Assembly (NCBI GenBank): GCA_002347025.1
Contig: DEAE01000024.1
Coordinates: 481,442 to 545,441 of the forward strand
Length of the DNA stretch: 64,000 bases
Origin: Acidobacteria bacterium UBA2990
GTDB lineage: Bacteria > Acidobacteriota > Vicinamibacteria > Vicinamibacterales > UBA8438
Direction of reading: 5' to 3'
Below, in pieces: positions 1 to 9,793 of this stretch. The notes under the pieces were generated by a model. It searched no databases and was not told where the DNA came from. It was given only the letters and a program-made list of their open reading frames with translations. Both the position numbers and the translations under genes were made by a program. The stretch's first letter is position 1, and each line of letters starts with the position of its first letter.

Positions 1-1
1 T

Positions 2-3000
2 TGCGATCCCAAAGCGTTCACGCACTGCAATCCGCTGGACGGGATGTCTGAAGGAGGCGCCTTAATCTGGGAGTCTGATGAGACGGCCGAGGAAGCTTGG
101 GAGCGGCTACCGATTTGGGCTCGTACGGAAATCCTAAACAAGAAGATCCGGATATTCACTCTTTCGGGCTTTGATATTGCTCGGAAGGCCACCAATCGTG
201 CTGACCTGCAGCTCAGGATGCAGGGCAATGCATTCCTGGGCGCCTTCTTTAAAGTGTCCCCGTTGCTTCAGGACTTCGAGATCAACAATGAGCAATTTGA
301 AGAAGTCGTCCGCAATCAGTACCAAAAAAAGTTTGGCAAACTTGGTCAGGCGGTGATCGAGTCCAACATGGAGGTTATGACCCAGGGCTTTGGCCGTGTG
401 ACCGAGATCAAGGTAGGCGAAATCGAAGCAGCGGATCGTTCAACGCTCCGCGGTCTTCCCATGCTGCCGCTCGCTGCAATGCCCACCGGAGAGTCTAGTG
501 AAGGATGTCCAACTTGCCGTTCACATCCTCTTCCCGATGGTCAATCCGAGCGGACCCCGGTGACACAGGTTGGGGTGTTCGACTCAGAGTTCCGGTCTGA
601 CTACGGTTACGACCAGCCTGCTTCACCACTTGCAGCCATGAGCGTCATGGCTGCGGGGACCGGTGATACTGCATCAAAGTATGTTGCCCGTCGTGAGACA
701 CCGCTCTTCATCCCCGAAAATTGCACCCAGTGTATGGAGTGCATCTCGGTATGCCCGGATACGGCTCTCCCCAATTGTTCACAGGATATCGAGACGGTGC
801 TAAGGACGGCTGTCAACAACTACGTCGAGGGCACAGACGATCGGGAGAGACTGATAGCCCACATCCCAGAGATCGAGAAGCGAACCCGGTCTTTGATGAA
901 CGATGCGATTGGTGGCAAGACTGACACACCTTTCCCCGAGCTCGTCCGCGAGGCCGCCAGCGGTTTGAACGGTTTTTCGGATGAGGCTCGCAATCAGTTT
1001 CTAGAGATTATCAAGCAGACGCCGGTCGCGTACAATAAGGTCAACGCGATCTTCAAAGGGCCAGAGAAGAAGAACCCGGGGAGTGGGGGCGTGTTCTCGA
1101 TCTTCGTTTCAGACCTTTGTAAGGGTTGTGCTGCGTGCGTCACGGCATGCGGTGATCACGATGCGCTGCGTATGGTGGCAGAGACCGAGAGCGTTAATGC
1201 GGAACATGAAACCGGAACCGCATTTCTCGACTTGCTTCCAGATACGGAGCAGAAGTTTCTCGGGTTTTACAACGACGAGCACCCCGTTGATTCCAAGACA
1301 GCGACTTTAAGGAACCATCTAATGGTTCGCCGGAATTATGATGCCCTCGTGTCTGGGGATGGTGCCTGTGCCGGGTGTGGTGAGAAGAGCGTCTTACGCG
1401 CTATCGCGTCAATAACCGAAGCCTACATGCGACCGCTCTATCATGCCAAGGCGGATCGATTTACTGAGAAAGCGGGCGAGCTCAGGCAGGGCGGTGTCAA
1501 GTCTTTGGAGGTCTTGGCTTCGTCGAACCCTGAGGAGTACGCGCTCTTTATCCGTACGGTTGCACACGTTGTGATGGGGCTTGGTGGCGACAGCGACGAA
1601 GATACCGACGCACGACTCGAGGCGCACGGTCCGATATCTAATGAGGAGATCGTTGACGCACTAGCGACCGTGCTTGAACAGGAGTCATTTAACCATAAAG
1701 ACCTGCAGGCTCTCGACGGCCGGCTGGACAATGGCCAATGCGTCATGGCGATGGCGGCTCATACTGGGTGCAACACGGTGTACGGGTCGACCCCGCCCAA
1801 TAACCCGCATCCCTATCCGTGGATGAATTCCCTGTTTCAAGACGGTGCGACGATCGGGTGGCTCTTTGGTGAGAGCTTCATGGTCGACCACGCAAGGCGT
1901 TCGGTCATTCCCGAGCGGCTTGCCAATACCCTCATGGACCAGGCCGGGGCGTCGGTAACGGAGCAGGACTACTACAATTACACCCACTTCAGCGACAATT
2001 TGATGACCGATAAGGAGATCAAGGAGTTGCCAAAGGTATGGATCGTCGGCGGGGACGGTGGTATGGGCGATATTGGGTATCAAAATGTGTCCAAGATGGT
2101 GCTGCAGAACCGTCCTAATGTAAAAGCGGTGATGCTCGATACGCAGGTATATTCGAATACGGGCGGTCAAAATTCCGACTCGACACCGATGTTGGGGGGA
2201 AGCGACATGAACTCCTTCGGTGCAGCCACGCAAGGCAAGGGAGTCGAGAAGAAGACCGTGGCCGAAACGTTTTTGGCTGGCCATGGGTCTCCCTTTGTGT
2301 CGCAAATCTCGATTGCTAATGCACCGAAGTTCTTCCGAGCCATCCTCGACTCGCTCGAGTATCGCGGGACCGGGTTTCTCCAGTGTTTCACGACGTGTCA
2401 GCCTGAGCATGGGGTGGGCGACGACATGGCACTCGATCAGGCCCAGCGTGTTCGTGACTCGCGTGGTGCTCCCGAGTTCGTCTTCAATCCGACGCTGGGT
2501 GAAACCTACGCTGAGGCTCTCGATCTTAAAGGTAACCCCCATTCTGACAAGGATTGGTACACGACAAAGTTCAAGAGCACGGGTGAGAAATATCGCTACA
2601 CGGTGGCGCACTGGTGCGCAACTGAAGCTCGTTTCAGGAACCATCTCAAGCGCATCAAGGACGAGAGTGAGGTCGAGCGTTTGATCCCACTCGAAAACAT
2701 GCTGCTGCGGATTACCCAGCAGGATGTGGTTAACCGTCGCCACCTTGACCAAGAGCACCGCGCCTTTGTGCCGGATTTTGGGGTCTGTGCAAAGGTGCCT
2801 GGGCCTGACGGTAAGCCTCAAGTGGTTGCATTGTCACGACAGCTGGTGCTGTTCTGTGTCGAGCGGAGAAAGGCCTGGCGCCTGCTGCAGAGTAAGGCCG
2901 GTATCGTGAACAAGGAGTACGCCGCCCAGCGTACACTTTTAGCCGAAGTAGATGCTGGTACGGTCTCTAAGGACGAGCTGTTCTCTCGCGCAGAGGATCT

Positions 3001-3034
3001 GTTCGAGGAACGTCTCGCGGCCAAGACTGCGTAG
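2..3034 (+). CDS. nifJ: Pyruvate:ferredoxin (flavodoxin) oxidoreductase, C-terminal part (partial)
   Basis: The reading frame is open to the left edge, so the 5' end lies outside the window; the first in-frame ATG (44) is internal to the conserved CNPLDGM segment. The enzyme decarboxylates pyruvate oxidatively to acetyl-CoA and passes electrons to ferredoxin or flavodoxin in the cytoplasm. Numbering from the ATG at 44, a two-[4Fe-4S] ferredoxin domain is seen, with CTQCMECISVCP from about residue 227 and CKGCAACVTACG from about 359. A CAGCGEKS motif follows near nt 1367, where a further cluster ligand is expected. The thiamine-diphosphate-binding segment GGDGGMGDIGY lies near nt 2050, followed by YSNTGGQNSD. 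The order gamma/ferredoxin/TPP matches the single-chain NifJ type. The next gene is katG, 331 nt downstream, so the two are probably not one transcript. Confidence in family is very high; substrate (pyruvate) is by family. Confidence 0.95.
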   Translation, partial: CDPKAFTHCNPLDGMSEGGALIWESDETAEEAWERLPIWARTEILNKKIRIFTLSGFDIARKATNRADLQLRMQGNAFLGAFFKVSPLLQDFEINNEQFEEVVRNQYQKKFGKLGQAVIESNMEVMTQGFGRVTEIKVGEIEAADRSTLRGLPMLPLAAMPTGESSEGCPTCRSHPLPDGQSERTPVTQVGVFDSEFRSDYGYDQPASPLAAMSVMAAGTGDTASKYVARRETPLFIPENCTQCMECISVCPDTALPNCSQDIETVLRTAVNNYVEGTDDRERLIAHIPEIEKRTRSLMNDAIGGKTDTPFPELVREAASGLNGFSDEARNQFLEIIKQTPVAYNKVNAIFKGPEKKNPGSGGVFSIFVSDLCKGCAACVTACGDHDALRMVAETESVNAEHETGTAFLDLLPDTEQKFLGFYNDEHPVDSKTATLRNHLMVRRNYDALVSGDGACAGCGEKSVLRAIASITEAYMRPLYHAKADRFTEKAGELRQGGVKSLEVLASSNPEEYALFIRTVAHVVMGLGGDSDEDTDARLEAHGPISNEEIVDALATVLEQESFNHKDLQALDGRLDNGQCVMAMAAHTGCNTVYGSTPPNNPHPYPWMNSLFQDGATIGWLFGESFMVDHARRSVIPERLANTLMDQAGASVTEQDYYNYTHFSDNLMTDKEIKELPKVWIVGGDGGMGDIGYQNVSKMVLQNRPNVKAVMLDTQVYSNTGGQNSDSTPMLGGSDMNSFGAATQGKGVEKKTVAETFLAGHGSPFVSQISIANAPKFFRAILDSLEYRGTGFLQCFTTCQPEHGVGDDMALDQAQRVRDSRGAPEFVFNPTLGETYAEALDLKGNPHSDKDWYTTKFKSTGEKYRYTVAHWCATEARFRNHLKRIKDESEVERLIPLENMLLRITQQDVVNRRHLDQEHRAFVPDFGVCAKVPGPDGKPQVVALSRQLVLFCVERRKAWRLLQSKAGIVNKEYAAQRTLLAEVDAGTVSKDELFSRAEDLFEERLAAKTA

Positions 3035-3365
3035 GTGGTCGCTCGAGATCAGGAGTGACGTTAGGCGATTAGGCAAGACTGGCAAAACACCTGGGTTGGG
3101 GAAGGGCGGATGTTCAACCAGATCTGATCCCAGAACAACTACTTTTTCCTGAGCTCTTATTCCCAGTTAGTGCCGTCTTTCAAGGTTGCTCCTCACTTTA
3201 AGGGAGCGACTGAACGTCCTTCTTGTTCTTGGGATTCAAACTGAATTGTGACATGACCTTCCACGAGTGTCCGGAAATTAACTAAACCATTTTATAAATC
3301 GCAGACTACAGCCTAAGGGGAACTATCCGAACAGGTTGCAAATGCAGAATACGATTGGAGAGAAC
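3035..3365. other. Intergenic region upstream of katG
   Basis: No credible gene is seen in these 331 bases. A TATAAA hexamer at 3293-3298, about 70 nt before the katG ATG, could be a -10 element. No good -35 hexamer sits at the right distance, which would fit an activator-dependent (OxyR-like) promoter, but no OxyR or PerR operator could be recognised with confidence. No obvious terminator hairpin follows the PFOR gene. Confidence 0.35.
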
Positions 3366-5570
3366 ATGGCGAGCGACAGTAAGTGTCCGGCGTTGGGTGG
3401 GCCTCATAAACATACGGCAGTTGGGACCGTTTCAAACCAACATTGGTGGCCCAATCAGTTGAACCTGAAAATTCTCCATCAGAACTCTTCCTTGTCAGAT
3501 CCAATGGGCAAGGATTTCAACTACGCCGAGGAGTTCGAGACACTTGATCTGCATGGCCTGAAGAAAGATATCGATGAACTAATGACGACGTCGCAAGAGT
3601 GGTGGCCGGCTGACTATGGTCACTATGGGCCGCTCTTTATTCGGATGGCGTGGCACAGTGCAGGCACCTACCGCATTGGCGACGGTCGTGGCGGTGCAGC
3701 ATCGGGTACCATGCGCTTTGCACCCCTTAACAGCTGGCCGGACAACGTGAACCTGGATAAGGCTCGTCTGCTGCTCTGGCCCATTAAGCAGAAATACGGT
3801 CGGAAGATTTCGTGGGCCGACCTGATCATATTTGCTGGCAATTGTGCCTTGGAGTCGATGGGATTCGAAACGATTGGTTTCTCTGGTGGGCGCGAAGATG
3901 TCTGGGAACCTGAAGGGGACATTTACTGGGGGCCTGAGGACACGTGGCTTGGAGACGAGCGCTATACCGGTGATAGGGATCTCGAAGGACCTCTTGGCGC
4001 AGTGCAAATGGGTCTGATCTATGTGAATCCAGAAGGACCGAATGGCAACCCTGATCCTTTAGCTGCAGCAAGAGATATTCGAGAGACGTTTGGCCGCATG
4101 GCGATGAATGATGAGGAGACGGTTGCGCTTATTGCTGGTGGACACACTTTTGGAAAGGCACACGGTGCTGCCGATGCAGACAAATACGTCGGTCCAGAAC
4201 CAGAGGGCGCCAGACTGGAGGAACAAGGCCTTGGCTGGAAAAATAGCTTTGGCAGCGGAAAAGCCGGCGACACTATTAGTAGCGGTTTGGAAGGTGCATG
4301 GACAACCGATCCGGCGAAGTGGGACAACAATTACTTCGATAACCTGTTCGGTTACGACTGGGAGCAGGTCAAGAGCCCTGCCGGTGCTACCCAGTGGACT
4401 CCCACCGGTCCATCTGCGGAGGGTACCGTGCCCGATGCTCACGATCCCTCGAAGAAGCATGCCCCCATGATGTTCACAACGGACCTTGCGCTAAAAATGG
4501 ATCCGATCTACGCGCCGATTTCGAAGCGCTTCCACGAGAACCCGGAAGAGTTTGCAGGTGCCTTTGCGAAGGCGTGGTACAAGTTGACCCACCGCGATAT
4601 GGGACCCCGCAAGCGGTGTCTCGGCTCGTTGGTTCCTGCGGAATCACAACTGTGGCAAGACCCCGTTCCCGACGTTACTCATGAATTGGTTGGGGAGAAA
4701 GATATCGCCGATCTCAAGGGAGACATACTTGCTTCCGGTTTGTCCATTTCCCGACTGGTCTCTACCGCTTGGGCTTCTGCAGTAACTTTCCGTGGTACTG
4801 ATAAACGCGGTGGGGCGAATGGGGCCAGAGTTCGTCTCGCACCGCAGAAAGACTGGGCGGTGAATAGCCCGGCCGAGTTGGGGAACGTTCTGCAGACGCT
4901 GGAGGAGATTCAAGCGAAATACAATAGCTCGCAGTCTAACGGGAAAATGGTGTCGCTCGCTGATGTGATCGTTCTAGGTGGATGCACCGCCGTAGAGGAG
5001 GCGGCGAAAAACGCCGGTCATGGCATAGAGGTTCCATTTGCTGCTGGGCGTACAGACGCGTCACAGGATCAAACTGATGTTGATTCATTTGCTGTGCTTG
5101 AACCTACCGCAGATGGGTTTCGCAACTATCTCGGGGTCGGAAACCGCCGTTCGGCGGAGGAGCTGCTGGTGGATCGCGCCAATATGCTAACGCTGACTGC
5201 TCCGGAGATGACAGTCCTTGTCGGGGGTATGCGTGTCCTGAATGCAAATGTCGGGCAGTCTCAACTCGGTGTCTTCACCAAGCGACCTGAGATATTGACC
5301 AATGATTTCTTTGTGAATCTTCTGGACATGAACACTCGGTGGCAACCGTCCTCAACCTCCGAGAACGTGTTCGAGGGACTCGACCGCGGAACGGGCGAAC
5401 TCAGGTGGACCGGTAGCGCTGTCGACCTTGTCTTGGGTTCGAACTCCCAATTGCGGGCTATCGCGGAAGTCTATGCATGTGATGATTCGAAGCAGGCGTT
5501 TGTGCATGATTTCGTAGCTGCGTGGAGTAAGGTGATGAATCTTGATCGCTTTGACCTTGCCGGCTCATAG
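3366..5570 (+). CDS. katG: Catalase-peroxidase KatG
   Basis: Haem enzyme that removes hydrogen peroxide by catalase and broad peroxidase activity. The start chosen is the ATG at 3366, preceded by GGAG at 3357-3360; in-frame ATG 3342 and TTG 3336 lie upstream but have poorer context. The 734-aa length is normal for the family. The distal-site residues R93, W96 and H97 are in RMAWHSAGTYR, and the proximal haem ligand is H260 in GGHTFGKAHG. W96, Y219 and M245 occupy the positions of the Met-Tyr-Trp adduct needed for catalase activity. The C-terminal duplicated domain is complete. Its position next to an oxygen-labile PFOR suggests protection against oxidative stress, which is inference. Confidence 0.97.
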   Translation: MASDSKCPALGGPHKHTAVGTVSNQHWWPNQLNLKILHQNSSLSDPMGKDFNYAEEFETLDLHGLKKDIDELMTTSQEWWPADYGHYGPLFIRMAWHSAGTYRIGDGRGGAASGTMRFAPLNSWPDNVNLDKARLLLWPIKQKYGRKISWADLIIFAGNCALESMGFETIGFSGGREDVWEPEGDIYWGPEDTWLGDERYTGDRDLEGPLGAVQMGLIYVNPEGPNGNPDPLAAARDIRETFGRMAMNDEETVALIAGGHTFGKAHGAADADKYVGPEPEGARLEEQGLGWKNSFGSGKAGDTISSGLEGAWTTDPAKWDNNYFDNLFGYDWEQVKSPAGATQWTPTGPSAEGTVPDAHDPSKKHAPMMFTTDLALKMDPIYAPISKRFHENPEEFAGAFAKAWYKLTHRDMGPRKRCLGSLVPAESQLWQDPVPDVTHELVGEKDIADLKGDILASGLSISRLVSTAWASAVTFRGTDKRGGANGARVRLAPQKDWAVNSPAELGNVLQTLEEIQAKYNSSQSNGKMVSLADVIVLGGCTAVEEAAKNAGHGIEVPFAAGRTDASQDQTDVDSFAVLEPTADGFRNYLGVGNRRSAEELLVDRANMLTLTAPEMTVLVGGMRVLNANVGQSQLGVFTKRPEILTNDFFVNLLDMNTRWQPSSTSENVFEGLDRGTGELRWTGSAVDLVLGSNSQLRAIAEVYACDDSKQAFVHDFVAAWSKVMNLDRFDLAGS

Positions 5571-5880
5571 TGCCTTTGCTGTGCCAGAGGAGCTCTCCTA
5601 TTTAAGGTCGAACATTGTTTGGGTGTGCGCCTCTCGTCGGAGCGACGGAGTCACTTGCCGTCTGGCAAACTACTGTTGAGACAGACATACCCCAAATTGA
5701 CGCATGAGGAATGTTGTTGGTTTTCGGGGTTGAGTGAGCCCTTAAATGCCGAGCTCGTTAGATGGCTTGAGAGGGTGGGGCGCTGATGAGACCACCTCCG
5801 AGTTCAGGGGGACCATTAGGGGACAGGGAAGGGAGTCTTTCCTAGAAAATTATCTGCTGCTGATTAAGAAACGTCTGGTC
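5571..5880. other. Intergenic region between convergent katG and the HIBADH-like gene
   Basis: These 310 bases separate the ends of two convergent genes. I see no credible coding frame, no RNA gene and no strong terminator hairpin with a T-tract on either strand. Confidence 0.4.
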
Positions 5881-6837
5881 TCAGTCTGACTTGCCCGTGG
5901 ATCGACGAGGCAATCGAACTTCTTGGTTGAGTTGAGCTTCGTACACTTTGACCATTGCACTTTTCGGTTGGTCGCCGAAACCCATTTCAATGGCCTTTCG
6001 GTAGGTTGACACCATGGCTTCCACGACGGGTAACTCGGTCTTGAGGCGATCGGCAACTTCCTCAATATTTACGATATCTTTATGAGCCGCTTTGAGTGAA
6101 AAGTCATCTCTAAATCTTCCTTCAAGGATCCGAGGCACAAAGTGCTCGCTGGCAAAGCTTCTGGAACTGGCTGAGGTTAGAACCTCAGAGAGCGTTTTAG
6201 GGTCTAGTCCCGCTTTGACTGCGAGAGGCATGACTTCACAGAAAGCGGCAATGTTGATGTCGTAAATGATGTTGTTTACGGCCTTCATGAGTTGTCCCAT
6301 GCCCACATCACCACAATGGACGATGAACTCGCCCATCATCCTGAGGTAAGGCTCAGTCTCGGCGAACATTTGTGAGCTACCTCCGAACATCATCGTCAGA
6401 GTGCCATTGTCAGCACGAAAAGGCATCCCGGATATCGGACAGTCGTTGTAGGTGATGCCAGCTTGATGAGATTGTTCCGAGAGTCGAAGTGTTGCGCCCT
6501 GGTTCATAGTGGTAGTGTCGACAACTGCGATGCTGTTGTTTCCTGCGAAAATTCCCTGCTCGGCAAAGAGCACTTGCTTTGATTCGGCATCGGTTGGCAG
6601 ACATATGAAGATACGGTCCACGGTTCTCGCGATCTCGGCAGGGTTCGAGGCAAGCGATACGTCCTTTGAAGCCAAGGCCTGCATCGGTTCTTCTCTCAAA
6701 TCCCAGACAGTTAACGGAACCCCTGCCTTCAATAGGTTTTTTGCCATGCCAAGGCCCATTCGTCCGAGTCCTATAAAACCAACTGGTTTCCGGGTTATCT
6801 GTCGGGTGGAAGAAGCAGAGCTGACTGCGGTCAACAT
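5881..6837 (-). CDS. NAD(P)-dependent 3-hydroxyisobutyrate dehydrogenase / beta-hydroxyacid dehydrogenase family protein
   Basis: Oxidises a beta-hydroxyacid, or reduces the corresponding semialdehyde, with NAD(P). The N-terminal Rossmann motif GLGRMG is at residues 23-28. The substrate-binding segment DCPISGMPFRADNGT is at about 132-146, and the catalytic lysine is K185 in LMKAVNNI. The 318-aa length is typical, with a slightly long N-terminus of about 17 residues before the Rossmann strand. The gene begins 20 nt after the last vWA gene of the MoxR operon, so it is probably cotranscribed with it although no functional link is known. The exact substrate (3-hydroxyisobutyrate, tartronate semialdehyde, gamma-hydroxybutyrate) cannot be told from the sequence. 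Confidence 0.88.
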   Translation of the reverse strand: MLTAVSSASSTRQITRKPVGFIGLGRMGLGMAKNLLKAGVPLTVWDLREEPMQALASKDVSLASNPAEIARTVDRIFICLPTDAESKQVLFAEQGIFAGNNSIAVVDTTTMNQGATLRLSEQSHQAGITYNDCPISGMPFRADNGTLTMMFGGSSQMFAETEPYLRMMGEFIVHCGDVGMGQLMKAVNNIIYDINIAAFCEVMPLAVKAGLDPKTLSEVLTSASSRSFASEHFVPRILEGRFRDDFSLKAAHKDIVNIEEVADRLKTELPVVEAMVSTYRKAIEMGFGDQPKSAMVKVYEAQLNQEVRLPRRSTGKSD

Positions 6838-6857
6838 TTACCTCCAGGGGGATCGAG

Positions 6858-7934
6858 TTAGCTCACCAGCAAAGCGATCAGTCCGCTAGCGACGGCCAGT
6901 TGCCACCACAGCTGCGTGCTTTCCTGTAGCAGCAAGGTGCTGAGACAGATGAGCCCGGCGGCTATTGCGAGAAACAACCAATAAAGATCAACGAAGGTTT
7001 CCTGTCGCCGTGTTGTCTGTGTGCGGCTTTGGACATCGATGAGGATCTCTAACGCGATATCTTGAGCTGAATCTTCTTCTAGTTCGTAATATTCGCCCCC
7101 ACCGACCTGGGCGATCGCTCGAAGCGACTGCCTGTCAAGTGTCGATCGGATCGGCTCTTCTGGTTGTTCGTATATTCCGACGGGCAACTGGGGTATAAAT
7201 CCACCACTAAGGGTTCCGACCCCAATCACATAGACTCGTATGTTGCGACTTCTGGCCAATTGAAGCGCGTTGTTCACCTCGCCACTCCACGATTGGCCAT
7301 CTGAGATCACTATGAACACTTTGGTGCTTAGCCTCTCTCCGTAGAGTTCTGCGTCACGTTCGACTATCTGAACGCCCCAGTAGATCGCTTCTTCAATGTT
7401 GGTGTCCCAACTTGTATCGTCTTCGAGCCGAAAAGGCGGTTCTCGATCGAGATAGTCAAGGAAGAAGAAAAGGGCATTCGGATCTCGAGTCAACCTAATC
7501 TGTGGTGCCGTGCGGTGTGCGAATAACGCGAGGGCTACCCGTTGGTCTTGCCAGCTCAGCATTTCGGCGAAAACCCGAATCCAAGATACTGATCGTTGCC
7601 AGCGATCTGGCGTTGTGTCACTAACCCGCATAGAAGTCGAGCCATCTTGGAGAATGATGAAATCGGCGCCAGCATTCTGAGAGACCGTTGCCAGGATCGT
7701 TGGTCGAGACAGAGCCATGACTAGAGATATGACCGCTAGAAGAATGCAGAACCAGAACCATAGTTCACCCCCTAACGGATAGAGAAGAGCCCTTGGGGAA
7801 GTTCTGCTATCTTTCAGAAGCTTCCTGTCACTGAAGCGATAGCTTAATCGCCACAACCAAAGGATCCCTAGACAAGCTGGAACAAACAGCAGTCTGAGGT
7901 AGATCGGTTCGCCAATCTGGATTGGAGGCATCAC
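6858..7934 (-). CDS. Membrane-anchored von Willebrand factor A domain protein (BatA/BatB-like)
   Basis: A 358-aa protein with two N-terminal transmembrane segments (about residues 12-29 and 57-77), then a vWA domain with an intact MIDAS motif D97-G-S99-T-S101, and a C-terminal hydrophobic segment (about 325-357). This is the usual BatA/BatB layout: the domain faces the periplasm and binds partners through a divalent metal. It is the sixth gene of the minus-strand moxR operon, 21 nt after the BatC-like gene. In characterised systems, MoxR AAA+ ATPases and Bat proteins act in stress tolerance or assembly of metallo-enzymes; the target here is unknown. Confidence 0.85.
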   Translation of the reverse strand: MMPPIQIGEPIYLRLLFVPACLGILWLWRLSYRFSDRKLLKDSRTSPRALLYPLGGELWFWFCILLAVISLVMALSRPTILATVSQNAGADFIILQDGSTSMRVSDTTPDRWQRSVSWIRVFAEMLSWQDQRVALALFAHRTAPQIRLTRDPNALFFFLDYLDREPPFRLEDDTSWDTNIEEAIYWGVQIVERDAELYGERLSTKVFIVISDGQSWSGEVNNALQLARSRNIRVYVIGVGTLSGGFIPQLPVGIYEQPEEPIRSTLDRQSLRAIAQVGGGEYYELEEDSAQDIALEILIDVQSRTQTTRRQETFVDLYWLFLAIAAGLICLSTLLLQESTQLWWQLAVASGLIALLVS

Positions 7935-7955
7935 TGAATAGAGGATATTGCTGTG

Positions 7956-8651
7956 TCAACCACGCTTTCGTATTGTTGCACCTGCCCCGATTGTCGGGTC
8001 GTTGGTATCCTCCGGGTCGACCAGGCGGTCGCGAGGTACGTAGATCTGTACGTCTTCCATCTCTGCTTCTTCCGGCTCTTCTCCTTCGTTCCCTGGTGCT
8101 GTCGGTCTGTGGAATGGTGGCGGGACGTCACCCTCGGCGATCTGCTTCCTGAGTCGGACCATTAATTCGTAGTTGAAGGCGGCCTCTAGGTGATTGTCGT
8201 TGGTCTCAAGGAAGCGGCGGTAAACACCGATTGCGTGGTCTAGGGCGCCGAGCGTCAAGTCCTGCCGACTGTCGTCTGGCCGCCGGGCGGAAAGGTAGTT
8301 TGCGTTGGCTACGACAAATTGTAATTCGGGGTTGTTGCTGATGTTCGGACTATCGGGTGAGGCGTAGTGAGCGACGATTGGGTCGTAGTCGCCTGTCCAA
8401 TATCTGACGCTTGCCTGTCTCAACGAGACGGTGTTCCGGGTTTTGGGAAGTAGCCAAGGTAGCCGGTCTGTGGTAGCTAATGTGCTGGCAATAGCGTCAT
8501 ATCGCTCGGTGGCTCTGATGAAATTTAGGGTTGCTAAATCGCGGTCAGCATCCGCGATGCGGCGTTCCAGCTGGCTCAGCATTAGGGATGCAAAGGCAAG
8601 GCACATTAACACTAGGGTGGCTATGAGGTAACCGACAGTGGTTTTTACCAT
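7956..8651 (-). CDS. Membrane-anchored BatC-like protein of the MoxR operon
   Basis: A 231-aa protein with one N-terminal transmembrane segment (about residues 7-26), a helical middle region, and a very acidic, proline-containing C-terminal tail. The segment AAFNYELMVRLRKQI (about 157-171) resembles the TPR-like helix found in BatC proteins. It lies between two vWA genes, 32 nt after one and 21 nt before the other, the position BatC-type genes usually occupy. No catalytic motif is seen. I infer a scaffold role; the family assignment rests on context and the short helical motif. Confidence 0.6.
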   Translation of the reverse strand: MVKTTVGYLIATLVLMCLAFASLMLSQLERRIADADRDLATLNFIRATERYDAIASTLATTDRLPWLLPKTRNTVSLRQASVRYWTGDYDPIVAHYASPDSPNISNNPELQFVVANANYLSARRPDDSRQDLTLGALDHAIGVYRRFLETNDNHLEAAFNYELMVRLRKQIAEGDVPPPFHRPTAPGNEGEEPEEAEMEDVQIYVPRDRLVDPEDTNDPTIGAGATIRKRG

Positions 8652-8683
8652 GGATGTTCTTTCGACTGGCTATCTCCACACAA

Positions 8684-9793
8684 TTAAGGAAATTTCCTGA
8701 ACAGTTTTAGTCCTAGTCCCAGCACCAGAGCGGCGCTCCAAGTTACGAGTGCTATAAGCGCAAATGACGCGAACTGCGGTTGATGAGCCACATACTGTGT
8801 CGCAGTGATTTGCCCGGCCGATAGCGCGTCTATTTCATGTACGGCCTGCAGAATTGCTGCTTCGTCAGCGGCTGGGTAGAATCGGCCACCTGTTCTTTCC
8901 ACAGCCAGCTTCCAGGTATTGTCTGGGAGTACGTCCCCTAGTTGCTGGTTGTAGGCAGTCCGTATGAAATATACCGGGATAGAGTTGTCAGCAGCCTGCT
9001 GAAGGATTTCATCGAGGGATTGGCCTTCGTACATCGCGTGGGTATCCTGACCATCGCTAAAGATAACCATCAGATTACCCTGCATTTCAAGGAAGTTAAA
9101 TGTCTGGAATAGCTGGACGCCTCGATTTATAGCGTTCATTATTAGTGTGCCGTGGTCTGGAAATCGATCGTACTCCTCTGGGGTGCCAATAAGGCCAATG
9201 CTTAAGAGGATGTTTTCATAGTCATTTGTGAATGGGGTGATGATGTAAGCCTCACCTCCGAACTGAACGAGGGAAACGAGATCACGGTGTGACCCGTCCA
9301 TGCGTCGTCTGACGAAGTATTCGGCGGCTGCGACATTAGCAAGAAAGGTGTTTCCCCAACCGAGGCGGTCGGTTGCAAACGAGCTGTCCATGCTCAATGA
9401 GGCGTCAATAAGGATCGCAATACGGTGGCCTGGGAAGGTTGAACGTTCTTGGATCAAAGTAGTGTGAGGGTCGGCCAGTGCCACTGCAAAGAACGGCAAC
9501 CCAACTAGGAAAAGCAAGAATGCGCCGTGCCGTAGTGGTGCTAGTACCGACTGCTTTTTAGCTAGTGCTGGGATCAGACCTGGAAACGGTAGGCGGGCTT
9601 GGTTGCCTTGGTTCTGCCTGACGATGCCAGCTAGTAATTTCCCGAACGCAAGCAACAGGATGATCCCGAGCGTGACCACCACCTCGTTTCTCTGCAGAAG
9701 CGGCACGGTGGTCTGAGACAGGGCACCTATTTCTCCTAGAGTGCCGGTTACTTGCTCGAGCAGTGCAGTCAGCGTGTCCATACCTGATTCCAC
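8684..9793 (-). CDS. Membrane-anchored von Willebrand factor A domain protein (BatA/BatB-like)
   Basis: A 369-aa protein with transmembrane segments at about residues 37-57 and 89-107, a periplasmic vWA domain with MIDAS D130-A-S132-L-S134, and a C-terminal transmembrane helix (about 343-363). The start may be ATG 9793 or the in-frame ATG 9781; either way the gene overlaps the end of the upstream BatD-like gene by 13-25 nt, which indicates translational coupling. It is the first of two vWA proteins in this operon. They share architecture but little obvious sequence outside the MIDAS region, so they probably form a heteromeric complex. Confidence 0.87.
   Translation of the reverse strand: MESGMDTLTALLEQVTGTLGEIGALSQTTVPLLQRNEVVVTLGIILLLAFGKLLAGIVRQNQGNQARLPFPGLIPALAKKQSVLAPLRHGAFLLFLVGLPFFAVALADPHTTLIQERSTFPGHRIAILIDASLSMDSSFATDRLGWGNTFLANVAAAEYFVRRRMDGSHRDLVSLVQFGGEAYIITPFTNDYENILLSIGLIGTPEEYDRFPDHGTLIMNAINRGVQLFQTFNFLEMQGNLMVIFSDGQDTHAMYEGQSLDEILQQAADNSIPVYFIRTAYNQQLGDVLPDNTWKLAVERTGGRFYPAADEAAILQAVHEIDALSAGQITATQYVAHQPQFASFALIALVTWSAALVLGLGLKLFRKFP

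Noticed and set aside
1685..2821. Long open frame antisense to the PFOR gene
   Set aside because: It is a shadow of a highly conserved gene on the other strand, with no recognisable domain.
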